64,000 bases of DNA from assembly GCF_017591425.1 (NCBI RefSeq), contig NW_024465751.1:6944001-7008000 (forward strand), read 5' to 3'. Source of the stretch: Ochotona curzoniae. Its lineage: Eukaryota; Chordata; Mammalia; Lagomorpha; Ochotonidae. Position numbers and translations under genes: made by a program. Positions 35,206 through 45,575 of the stretch are shown in pieces. The first letter of the stretch is position 1. Each line of letters begins with the position of its first letter. Under the pieces are notes generated by a model. It was not told the origin of the DNA. It saw nothing but the letters and a program-made list of their open reading frames with translations, and did no database searches.

Positions 35206-35578
35206 AAAGCCTTTTACAAAGTCAAAGATGCATTGCAATAAATCTTAGATATTTCCTGAATGCACATAAATCCTAACATAGTTAGAAATTGTTTTATTGG
35301 GCATAGCTATAAACACCAGGAAAAAAAATTCCCTCTTAGGGTTCATTTTACTGCTGAACTTTTTTCATGCTTACAAATGTATTCTCTGTTAAACCCAAAT
35401 TTTCCTTCTGGAAACTTCACCCATTGTTCAAGACGTGCTATACATGTGGGCATTGCAAGGCAAAGGTCAGCGTGCCTCCCCACGCATCAGGCAACATCCC
35501 TCTTAGCTTACACAAGAGGTTACCAAGAAGTTCACGGAAAATTCACGATAGAAAAAACTACACGTGTACTTTTAAAAT
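35206..35578. other. Intergenic; third copy of the AAGTTCAYGGAAAAT motif near 35529
   Basis: The motif matches the core of the repeats at 2181 and 3129. Otherwise nothing recognised. Confidence 0.4.
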
Positions 35579-35587
35579 TTCTTGCAC

Positions 35588-35894
35588 CTGGGTCCAGCGT
35601 AGTTGCCAAGTGTGTTAATCCTCTGTCTGTAGTGCTGACATCCCCTACAGACACGAATTTGTGTCCTGGCTGCTCCACTTCTGAACCAGCTCCCTGTTAA
35701 TGGCCTGGGAAGCATTCAGAGGATGGCCCAAGACCTGGGGCCCTTCACTCATGCAGGGTTCCAAGAAGAAGCCCCTGGCCCCCAGCTTCAGAACAGCTCA
35801 GCTCTGACCATGGAGGACATTTGGTGAGTAAACCAGTGGACATCAGCAGAGATATCTCTCTCTCTCTCTGTGTATTTCAAACAAAATAAATAAA
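35588..35894 (+). mobile_element. C-SINE with short target-site duplication
   Basis: TTCTTGCAC occurs at 35579-35587 and 35895-35903. Sequence is moderately diverged, with (TC)n growth at about 35850. Confidence 0.85.
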
Positions 35895-35903
35895 TTCTTG
35901 CAC

Positions 35904-38089
35904 AAAAATAAGCTTACTTTTAAATTCCATTTTCCTAACAAAATTTTTGAATTCTCCTCATATTTTAAAGCCATCTCCACCCTGCTGGCCCTCTTCTGGC
36001 CATGTCCAGTGTGTGGTTCTCTTAGAGATGACACCCACCACTGGACAGGCTTACAAGCAGCGGGTTTTGACTGATGGATGGCTCAGACTGTGACGGCAGC
36101 AGTAGCACTGGCGATGCTGGCTCCCACTGAAAGCCTGGTTTGCCATGAATCACAATAGGAACATAACATTTCTAAAACATTTGAATGCTATACAGGTTCA
36201 GGTATGAGGCTAATCCACCAGAGTATTTTTAAAGTTTCTTGTTTGTATCCAGGTCAAGGCCTACAGTGAGCCAGGTGTGTGCATCTGGATGAGGTGGAAC
36301 TCTCCCTGAGGTGGGCCATTCCTCAGCACCCCAAGGATACCGTATCACCCGTATGTCATTGGAACTATGTTTGAGTCCTTATACACACTTCTTTTGTTTA
36401 AATATGCAAGTACCTCTATTAATTTGCTCATTTTATTCCAGAGAACCTGGAAACTGAGTCCAACATTACCGGGTAAGTGCTGGGACATAAACCCAAGTCC
36501 AGATCTAGGCCTCTAGTGAATATTCTAGAAACGTTAGCAACTACGTCCCCACCTCGAGGACTACTGAGACCTGTCACTGAACTGTTGTGAGCTGGCAGCC
36601 TGATGACAACACGGCAAAGCCACCCACCACGATGGGTGGTCCCCGTCTCCCAGGAGCATGCCCCAGCAGCGTCCTGAGCATCTCTGGGAGCTTGGCGGTG
36701 GTGACAGAGGTTGCTGCTCCTTGGCACACATTCCCATGCAGACTAAGAGAACAGGAAAATTAAAAAGAAAAAAAAAAAAAGGAAGCCTACCCTGATGTGC
36801 TATTTGGCTAACAGCCTTAACTTTGTAATAAATAAAGACTCTAAATGGGAAGAAAATGCATAAAATGAAAATAAGCTGAGTGAAGCATGGCGTGCGGTGT
36901 GTGCAGTATATAAATATTCATGTTAAATCACTGTCTCCTTCGACTCCATGGTTCTCCCGTGTGCACTTAGGGCTGAGTGGTTTCGCTAGGCCTTAGTTAC
37001 CGATACAAATGCGGTGACTTTAGCGACAGCGCAACGAGTCACTGCGGACTATTAGCTCAAGCCTGAATAATGGCTAATCCTTCTGGAGGCCCCCTGATAC
37101 CCAAGCACCCTCTCCACGTCTGGCAAGGGAGCAGTAATCCATCTTTTGGTCTTTCCTGGCCAACGGAAACTGAGCTGAGAGAGAAAAGAGGGGAGAAAAT
37201 CCTTAATCTTAGCAACAGCAGGATTTGGTATTTTAGCTGTGGGGCTTAAGGAAAAAAAAAAAAATCATACACACACAAAAAGCTCTGCTGAGAAGTTCAA
37301 CACTAGGTAACCAGGTCCTGAATGGCTCTTTTGTGTGAGTGGAGAGATGGGCCTTGTGGGCCAGGAGGAACAGGGCCTTGTAGAGTCACTTTCCTGTCTA
37401 AAAGGAGCTCCCCATCTTTGCTGTGAGCAGAAATATGGCTTCATAGCCAAGGGCTGGTACTGCCTGTCACCGCTCACAGCTCCCTGCACAAGAGGGTCAG
37501 CTGGCTTAAAGGCCAACATTCCTTCCCTCCCAGTGACCTAGGGGTTAAACTACAGTCAAGTCCAAGACTGATAGGATTTATCTCCCTGTTTTGTGCAACC
37601 TTTAGCTGCTTCCCACCCAAGGCAACATTTTAAGTATGAGTTCTTGGAATTTCCCTTCATCAGCACTGGGAGATTTATCCTCATCTTACTGCTCTAAAGA
37701 TTCCTAGTTTATCTAGACCTAGGACCAAGGGAACAGATAGCCAAGAGTGGGATGTGCCTGTGAGCGTCTCAGCGTGTGTGTGTGTGTGAGAGAGAGATGT
37801 AGAATGTTTAGTAAATTTTCTCCATGTTGAAATGATCCTGTGTAAATGGTCTTACAATACCAGTAAAATAAAATAATACAAGTAAAATGACTTTACAGTG
37901 TTAAACCTGCCTTTCTCCTGCATTTATTGAATTCATTACATAGCCATGCTTTTCAAGTAAGAGTGTATAGTCTATAAAATTAGAATCTCCTGGAACAGCT
38001 GTGGATATTCTAGCTGATTCACCAAGCACTCCCTGATGCCTATGATGGGGCAGACACTGCATTTCGAGCTGGCAACACCAGCACAGCTA
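35904..38089. other. Long repeat-poor intergenic stretch
   Basis: About 2.2 kb with no recognised SINE or LINE, hence a candidate for conserved non-coding sequence. Contains A14 near 36767 and (TG)n then (GA)n at about 37775-37798. No coding frame with a recognisable domain. Confidence 0.5.
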
Positions 38090-38245
38090 GGGAAGAGTGG
38101 AGGAACACAGCCTGTGTAGCCACACTGGGTTCAAACTCCAGCTCTACCTTGAGCACCTCTGAGGGTTTCGGGAAAACGTAGGGTACCACCACAGAAACAA
38201 TGATTGTAGGCATCGCAGAGTTCCCTGCAAGCACCTGCTTGGCAT
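38090..38245 (+). mobile_element. MIR-like SINE fragment
   Basis: CCACACTGGGTTCAAACTCC and AGCTCTACCTTGAGCACCTC resemble the MIR 5' half. Confidence 0.45.
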
Positions 38246-38282
38246 CAGATCTCAGCTGCTGCCTGCACACTGTGGTGATGGA

Positions 38283-38921
38283 CTCGGTTTTTAGAGAAGA
38301 GAAGCAAAGAGATCTTCCATCTGCTGTTCACTCCACAATGAGCAGCGCTGGGCCAAGCCACAGCCAAGAACTTCTGTGACAGATAGATGGGCTAATTGGT
38401 AGAGAGGGTCCCTGTTGGAAAGAGAAAAGGGAGTCTCTTAGCAAGTTTACAAAATGTTGTTTCCACCCTAGAAGTGCTTTCAGCAAGACAAAAATCCCAT
38501 CTTGCCCCTAGGAGCTTTTACCGGTCACACCCTTCTGATGGCTTTTTGTTTTATCATGAGCCATTTAGATAGGATTACAATGTTGGCTTCCTGATAAATT
38601 TTATTTCAGCTCTTTTGGTGATGTTAGCTGCTGTGCTCATCCAAATTGTGTGTAAAAGACGCCACTTTCATCATTTTCTCAGGGTCTCCTCTCCTGGAGT
38701 TTCCCTGCTAACACAGCAACAGATTTCCATCTTAAATAGTCTATATAAAAAGCCTTTTTCCGTGTGAGACAAGAACCCAGGTGTCTTGGACTACCTTGAG
38801 CTGATCATTCTGGCCATATAGCAGTGACCTGAACTCAGAGTGGAGCAACAGGGATGTGAACTGGTGCTCATATGATGTTGCAGGTGTCGGCTTAACCCTC
38901 TACGCCACAACACTGACAAAA
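38283..38921 (-). mobile_element. Old C-SINE split by a ~398-bp insertion
   Basis: The left part (38283-38371) has the purine-rich block and CAGCCAAGAAC. The right part (38770-38921) has GGGATGTGAACTGGTGCTCA and the head CTCTACGCCACAACACTG. CAAGAAC is present at both junctions (38365-38371 and 38770-38776), as a target duplication would be. Confidence 0.6.
38372..38769. mobile_element. Unassigned insertion inside a C-SINE
   Basis: About 398 bp, no similarity to SINE or L1 types seen here. Contains TATATAAAAAG near its right end and, on the - strand, AATAAA about 38600. It could be a solo LTR, but terminal TG/CA do not line up with the repeated CAAGAAC, so its class is open. Confidence 0.4.
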
Positions 38922-40639
38922 GCAGGGAGCTGTTACACAGAGATGGAGGAATGCAGAGAAAATGAGTTAAGGAGTGAATGGGAAGGCACTTTTGCAGAGC
39001 TGATCCGCAGGAACAAATGCAAGGTGCAGCACTTCAGAACATTTTCACGAGAGGTGGCTAAGTGCGTGGTGCTGGAGCGCAGAAGAATTATAAGGTAGTC
39101 TATTTTCTGTGGTGCTGGTTATACTCAGCTAACAGACTCTGTGATCTATCACTGGCTCCCCATTACTGGCACGTTATGGATGCTTTTGAAACCACACAAA
39201 AGAAAGTAAACTGATTTACATCACTTTTGCATATGCAATTTTCTTTTATTTACTCCAAACAGCTCTACCAATCAGATACTGTTATCTCGGCAAATAAGGA
39301 AATACCATCAATGAGATGTGGGCCAGGTGGCAAACCGCACCTGGGCCAGTGAACCCCAAACCCTGCTTGTCTCCTGCACCCCGCTGCCTCCTGCAGAAGC
39401 CTTACCACTCGCAAGCACCCTAAACCTCCCCCTGCAGCCAGTTCCTTCCGGTCTCCTGTCAGGAGAGGCTTGTGGTTATCTGCCAAGGGTTTGTCTCAAT
39501 CTTCCCAACCTTCATTTCTTTCCCCTCGATACACACAGCCTCTCCACCAAGAAAAACCTTGTTTGCTGCAAGGTTTTAATCGGTGCAGTATTCCCATGAG
39601 GTAAGCCTCAGAACATGCAAAAGCCCAGCTGACATGATCACTGATGCCCGCAACAGAAAGTCAAGGGCACAAGCAGGTCCCTGTGCAAGGTCTGTTAGCA
39701 TCGCCGTCAGGAGGCAACCTGTTTCTAAATCAGTCAGCCCGAGCCGGGCTCACAGCTAAAGTCTCCCACAAGACTACTTCTTGGCACATGGAGGACCCAC
39801 TTCCTGCCCTTCCAAGAACTCGAAGAACCCTGCTTCTTTTTCTGAGAACCACCACTTGGATTAGTAGTAACTGAAATCAAATTCTCTTCATAATGGCATG
39901 TCCACGTGCTAAGCGAGAAAGCAACAAAAGGTGGGGCAGGTGCAGGACGTGGGAAGGGTGGAAGGAGCGTGTGAACATTCCTCAGGGCAGAAGCAACAAA
40001 AGATTTTGTTCTGATGCCAAAAGAAGCACAAACACGTCGCTGCCTGGGTGTGGTGGCCTCACGTACCAGCCTCACACTGCTGTTCCAGTTAGATGATGCT
40101 TCCTGCGCTTAGCTCGGCGCTTGAGCTGGAGGGCAGTGATACTGATGGGTGCAGCTGAGGTTGCTTAACTACCAGGTGCCAGGAACTGTGCTAAGCCTGA
40201 AAGTTATCCTGGAAATACGGGAAACAGAAGGGTCTTCCTCCTCCCCTCCACAATCACTTCTGCTCTTCTCCATTTTCCCAGCTCTGCCTTGTGCAGATTC
40301 CACCAGCTTTTCCCATCCCCTACCCCTTCAACTTCTGATTAGGTTTGGTTACTGCCCAGCCTCAGGAGAGCAAGTAAAGGAAGTAAAACCAGCTCCGATT
40401 CCCTCCTTGCTAGGTACTTTCTGCAGGACTACAAGCTCAAGGCTTTTCTAAGTGTCTCTTCCTCCCTCTGGGTTCCCGTAGCCTCTTATTGCCCTCTTCC
40501 TCTAACATGTTTCAGGTAACGGCTCTGCTGTCACCAGTCCTGGATACTGCACTGCCTATGGCAGGCTTCAAAACTTCTTCCCCACATTTATAACGTGTGC
40601 TTTGTAGCTAAGCTCTCTGAATGATCCTAACTTGAATAT
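38922..40639. other. Repeat-poor intergenic stretch
   Basis: About 1.7 kb, GC-balanced with pyrimidine-rich runs (40240-40330, 40460-40500). No gene-like frame or RNA recognised. Confidence 0.45.
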
Positions 40640-40800
40640 AGCAGCTATTTTGGTTGAGATCCCAATATACTAGATATGATCACTGCGCCTGCTTTGTAAG
40701 TGCATAAAGCAACTGCTCCCAAGCCCCACAGCTAGTTTGTGGCCATATTGGTTTCCAGAACCAGATCTGTTTAAGTCAAGACACAGAGTCCTGTGCTGTC
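40640..40800 (-). mobile_element. Possible MIR fragment
   Basis: CCCCACAGCTAGTTTGTGGCC and ACACAGAGTCCTGTGCTGTC resemble the reverse MIR core. Confidence 0.4.
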
Positions 40801-41994
40801 ATAGTGACAGCTCTGGACAAGACTGGGCAAGCTGGGAGGAACAGAAACCATAGCCCACTGGGACTCCTCATGGAAACAGGCAACAGGTTCAGTGTGGCGT
40901 TTCTTGTCACTGTGGATGCCCACCTGTCAAGCTGTTGATAAGGCAGATGGAAGGGAGGTGGAGATGGGGCATATTTGTTGAGCCTACTGTCCCCTTGTCC
41001 TCGAGTCAGTGTGCTTGCTGGTGTAAAGAGGCTGAAGGGATGTCAGCTGGCACTCACATTGGAATCTTATTTGGGAATTCATGCCAGGGCTCCATCAGCC
41101 TTTCTCTGATAGCTTCTGCAGAGCTGTGGACTCCACATAACATTCCAGAACAGACAACCAGGCCAGACTGACCTCTGAATACAAGTGTCTCTTCTCCACC
41201 CTGGGGCGGGGATGATCTTTATCTAATGCTGGGACACTGAGGCGCCCTATGCAGAGCAACGAATTGATCATCCCAGGTCTCGGACTAAGTGAGGAGAATA
41301 TTTTAGCTAAAATAGTTCTATACATTTCCATAAATGATTTTCCTGTAAAATAGAAACAGGTCTACTTCCTCTGCATACAGCGAAATAGAATTTAAGCAAG
41401 GATTCTCAAAAGTACCTCCATCCAATCGCCACGCCTTGTCTCTGTTAGCACTCACTGCCGTGATGGGTACCAGAAGGCAAGGTCCTGAGAGACATGCTGT
41501 GTATCTTTTTAGATCTGGGTCTGTGACCCAGCACAATGTGCAGTGCGCAACTGGCACTCCATGCAGACACAGGGATGTCCCCAGAGCACCTTGTGAGAAT
41601 TACTGACAGAGGAAGTATTATGCAATTGTGTGTTGACTCGCCAGCTTCATCCATAAAGCCAGACACCATATTTCATTTAATTTTAAACCTCCCCTGTTGG
41701 AACATCATGATGGCTCAAAATATGTTTCAGAGAAAAAAAAAAAGACGGGTAAGGAAGAGGTTGCAAGAACAAAGTAACAATTCATTAACTATTGCCCTTC
41801 AGTATTGTTTGGTGATGCTGTCTGGAATTTGGGCTAGTGTCATGGAACCAAGCCTACTGTAAGCCTTTGTCATCCCCAAAGTGGCTATTTTTCCATCTGA
41901 GAATTCAGTTGAGAGGAGGAGTTGGTGAACAGGATGCTGGTTGACTTGGTCATGGAGCAGCAACCTTCTTTGTTCTTCAAGTCAACTCTCAGCT
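40801..41994. other. Intergenic, nothing recognised
   Basis: Unique-looking. An A10-12 run lies near 41733. No gene-like signal. Confidence 0.45.
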
Positions 41995-42011
41995 AACCTT
42001 AAGACCTCAGC

Positions 42012-42342
42012 ATGATAGAGTAGCAGTTAAACCCTCACCTTGAACAAGCAGGGATCCCATATGGGCGACAGTTGCAATCCCATCAGCTCAACTTCCCATC
42101 CAGTTCTCTGCTTGTGGCCTGGGAAAGCAGTCCAGGATGGCCCAAAGACTTGGGACCCTGTACCTGTGTGGAAGACCCGGAAGGAAGTTCCTGGCTCCTG
42201 GCTTCAGATTGGTGCAGCACCGGCCGTTGCGGCCACTTGGGGAGTGAATCATCGGATGGAAGATTTCCCTCTCTGTCCCTCCTCCTCTTCATACATCTGC
42301 CTTTCTAATAAAAATAAATAAATCTTAAAAAAAAAAAAAAAG
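42012..42342 (+). mobile_element. C-SINE with 17-bp perfect TSD
   Basis: AACCTTAAGACCTCAGC at 41995-42011 and 42343-42359. The first bases of the element (GGGCCCGGC) are missing, so it is slightly 5'-truncated. Tail A15. Confidence 0.94.
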
Positions 42343-42399
42343 AACCTTAAGACCTCAGCTCGGGTGCCGCTCTTCGGCAGAAGAGGTCAAGTTTCCTTC

Positions 42400-42600
42400 C
42401 TGCACAGCACTTTGGTCCATCTGTGCCATTATGGAGTCTCCAGTGTGACTCTAGTGAATTCCTTCCTCTCCTAAGAGTCCTATCCAATGGGATTGTAGCT
42501 GTTTTGTTTATTAACTTACTCCCAGGGCTAAGCACACCATCTTAGTGTCACGTGTCCAGTAAAGTAATGCTGCATGAATAAACAAAATCTGAATGACTTG
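42400..42600 (+). mobile_element. L2 LINE 3' end, diverged
   Basis: CTCCCAGGGCTAAGCACACC and AGTAATGCTGCATGAATAAAC resemble the L2 terminus. Confidence 0.5.
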
Positions 42601-42879
42601 AGGAAAGATTTAGCAACAAATCCTCATCTCTGCTAATTGATGCTGGACCCCATCATCTTATCTTGTGTATTATTGCTCTCCTCTTGCTACCTATCATAAA
42701 TGGGTACAGTTAGTATACCTGAGTGTCTTCAGGTGTGTAGGAATGGGTTGCTCCATGAATCTAAAACTCACTTAGCTATGCCACCTGTTTCTGTGGACTC
42801 TGTTCCTGATTGATGACTCACACCCAGGCTACGTCAGGAAACAAAGTGTAAGCCAGCTTTTCAAAAACATGCTGTCTGA

Positions 42880-43420
42880 GGAAAACCTCTGAAAAACCTG
42901 CATGCAGTGAACCATGGTATATTCCACACAGGGAAATATCATTCAGTGATGGAAAGACATGAAGAAACAAAAACATCAAAGGAATTTAAATGCTTGTGGC
43001 TCATTACGGAGAATTTAGTATGAACAGGAAGCATGGCCTGTAATCATTGCAACCGTATGACCTTATGAAATAGATGAAACCATGAAGACGGTAAAAAGAT
43101 CAGTGGTTCAGGAGGAAGGGGGAATAGGTGCAGGGCAGGGGAAGGATGAGCAGATAGAGCACAAGGCATATACAAAGCAATCAAACTCCAATTTGACGCT
43201 GCAAGAGGACACACAGCATTATATCTTCATCAGACCCCATCCAATGTACAACACGAGCCATGAAACCTAAAGTGTAGGCTTTACTTCACAGCAGTGCACC
43301 AATATTGGTTACTTATCTGTAACTAAAGTGCCACGCCAATGCAAGATATTAATAACAAGGGAAAATGGAAGAAGTATAAAAAGCAACCTTGCACTGAATT
43401 GCCTTATAATTTAAAGAAAA
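42880..43420 (+). mobile_element. L1M-type LINE-1 3' end
   Basis: GGTAAAAAGATCAGTGGTTC, AGATAGAGCACAAGGCATAT, CCATCCAATGTACAACACGAG and GTAACTAAAGTGCCACGCC follow the old L1 3' UTR order. Confidence 0.75.
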
Positions 43421-44376
43421 TTAAATCTTAGGTAGGCACTCAGCGTGGCAAAATGTGAGAGTACCGATTGAAGTGGGTACTGTTGAACGCACACTTTCTA
43501 CACCCACAAGCTCAGCCCAGCCCTCACATTCCTCTCCGATAAGAACCAGGAGGATGGGGCCTGAACTGTGCAGGGAAAACGAGGCTGTCGGCTTCCCAGG
43601 CCAAGACTCCTCAGCCAGCCTGCTAACAAACATATCCTAGCTTTCCACAAAAAAATTCAAGGTGAACTCAACAACCTTTTGAAGGCAAACCTGAACCTGA
43701 TAGCTAGAAGTGGAGATGCTACAATTACTGGCAAATGCTTCCTGGGCAGGACGGTACCTGAGACTCCCCGCAGGGCACCCAGACAGGGAGGAGCTGGTCC
43801 CACCAATTAGTGGACTGCTCCAGAGCAGGGCCTGGTGTCTGAGAGTGTTTCTGCGATAAGCAGAGGCCAAAGGGGAAGAAGCTGCCCCTCCCAGGCAGCA
43901 GGGAGGCCAGAGGCACGCATCGCCATGGCTACCTTGCAGAACCTGCCTCAAAGCCTTTAAGGAATCTTTGCTATTTCTGGAAACTGCACTGCAGCGGCTG
44001 CATTCCCCAAAGGCCCGCATTTCCACACTCTCACGCCCTCCTGATTATCTGAGGCTCAAATTAAATAAGGCAACAAGGCCCTGGTACCTTCCCGTGCTGG
44101 GTACACTCAATGACGCTCAGCTGGGAGGTCTGGAACAGACCCGATCCCAGTCATTTCAGTTTGTCGTAAATCCCATGTGTGCCCACAGCACAAGATGGGA
44201 CATGATTAGCATACTCAAAAATTCCTAGCGGACTAGGAAGAAATACATCTTCCCTGTGTAATAGAGCCCCAGTTAAAGCCTCAGATTGTCTTTGGCCTTT
44301 CTATGTTATTATTGCCACAAAGAACACCCAGTCAGAAGCATTTGTATTGGTGCCAGAAATGAATGCTAGCCCATCT
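43421..44376. other. Intergenic, nothing recognised
   Basis: Moderately GC-rich at 43550-43950. No convincing exon. Confidence 0.45.
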
Positions 44377-44404
44377 TTATTTTTTATTTTTTATGATTCA
44401 TCTG

Positions 44405-45262
44405 CGGGCCTGGACCAATAGCCTAGCTGCTAAAGTCCTCGCCTTGTATGCACAGGGCTCCCATATGGGTGCTGGTTCTAATCCTGGTAGCCCCGTTTCC
44501 CATCCAGCTCCCTGCTTGTGGCCTGGGAAGGCAGTCGAGGATAAACCCAAGCCTTGGGACCCTGCACTCGCACAAGAGACCCAGAAGAGGCTGTGGGCTC
44601 CTGGCTTCAGATTGGTGCAGCTCCAGCCATTGCTGTTAGTTATTTAAAACAGTGTTAAAGTTCTAGTTCTAGTTCATACGATATTACAATATTATTATGC
44701 ATAGCTAATTTCCGTAACTTGGTTCTTTACCGTGAGCTGAAAACACCAGACGCAACGAGGTATCTTTTACGAGGTTTATTCCAGTGGGGCAGGAACGGGA
44801 TGGAGGTGGTGAAGAGAAAAGGGGGAAGGAGGAAGGGAAAGAGGAGAAGGAGGCCGGAAGGAGAAGAGAAAGAAAAAGAGCGGCACCTGAGGGTCTTTTG
44901 TCTGCAAGGTGTGGGGGGCAGGAATTGGCAGGGATTGAGGGCAGGCCCCAGGCGATTGGTGCCTGCAGGTGAATGCCTGGGGATGATTGGTGAGTGGACC
45001 AGGATAGGGAAGGGGCTAGAAGATTGGGGTGGGATTCTCAGGTGAAATGCTGGGTTACATCTAATTGGTGGATGGCTGGACTGGTGCGAATTTCCTGAGC
45101 TGTGAGGAAGAAATGGCGCCAGGTCCAGGGTGGGATATTCGAATAACTCCTTACATTTGCGGCTATTTGGGGAGTAAAGATCTTCCTCTCAGTTTCTCCA
45201 TTTCTCTGTATATATAACTTTACAATAAAAATGAGCTAATCTTAAAAAAAAAAAAAAACAAA
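44405..45262 (+). mobile_element. C-SINE inserted in the older SINE tail, itself split by a solo LTR
   Basis: Parts 44405-44633 and 45156-45262. GATTCATCTG flanks it at 44395-44404 and 45263-45272. Its own sequence is interrupted between CCATTGC and GCGGCTATTTGG by the LTR. Confidence 0.85.
44634..45155 (-). mobile_element. Solo LTR of an endogenous retrovirus, 522 bp
   Basis: On the - strand it begins TGTAAGGAGTTATTCG and ends AAATAACTAACA, so it has the TG...CA ends of retroviral LTRs. AATAAA on the - strand is at 44780-44775. TTGC is repeated at both junctions (44630-44633, 45157-45160). A polypurine block on the + strand spans 44808-44883. No internal retroviral genes are present. ERV class not determined. 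Confidence 0.75.
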
Positions 45263-45272
45263 GATTCATCTG

Positions 45273-45575
45273 GTACCTTATTGGAAAGGCAGATCAGACT
45301 TAGAGAGAAGGGGAGACAGAGAAAGATGTTCTGTGCGCTACTGCATTCCCCAAATGAATGCTGGGCTGACCTGAAGCCAGGAGTCAGAAGCAACTTCTGG
45401 GTCTCCCACACGGGTGCAGGGCCCAGAGGCTTTGGGCCGTCCTCGACTGCTGTCCTGGGCCACAAGCAGGGAGCTGGCTGGGAGGCGGTGAGGCTGTGAC
45501 ATGAACCAGCATCAAATGGAATCCTGGAGCCTGCAAGGCAAGGATGCAGCCTTTAAACCATTTGCACCAGGCCCC
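45273..45575 (-). mobile_element. Oldest C-SINE of a three-layer nest (body)
   Basis: Reverse-strand body from GTACCTTATTGGAAAGGCAG to TTTGCACCAGGCCCC. Its T-rich tail is stranded on the other side of the next element, at about 44377-44404. Confidence 0.75.

Noticed and set aside
44719..45045. 108-residue + strand frame rich in Arg, Lys and Glu
   Set aside because: Antisense translation of the polypurine part of the solo LTR, not a gene.
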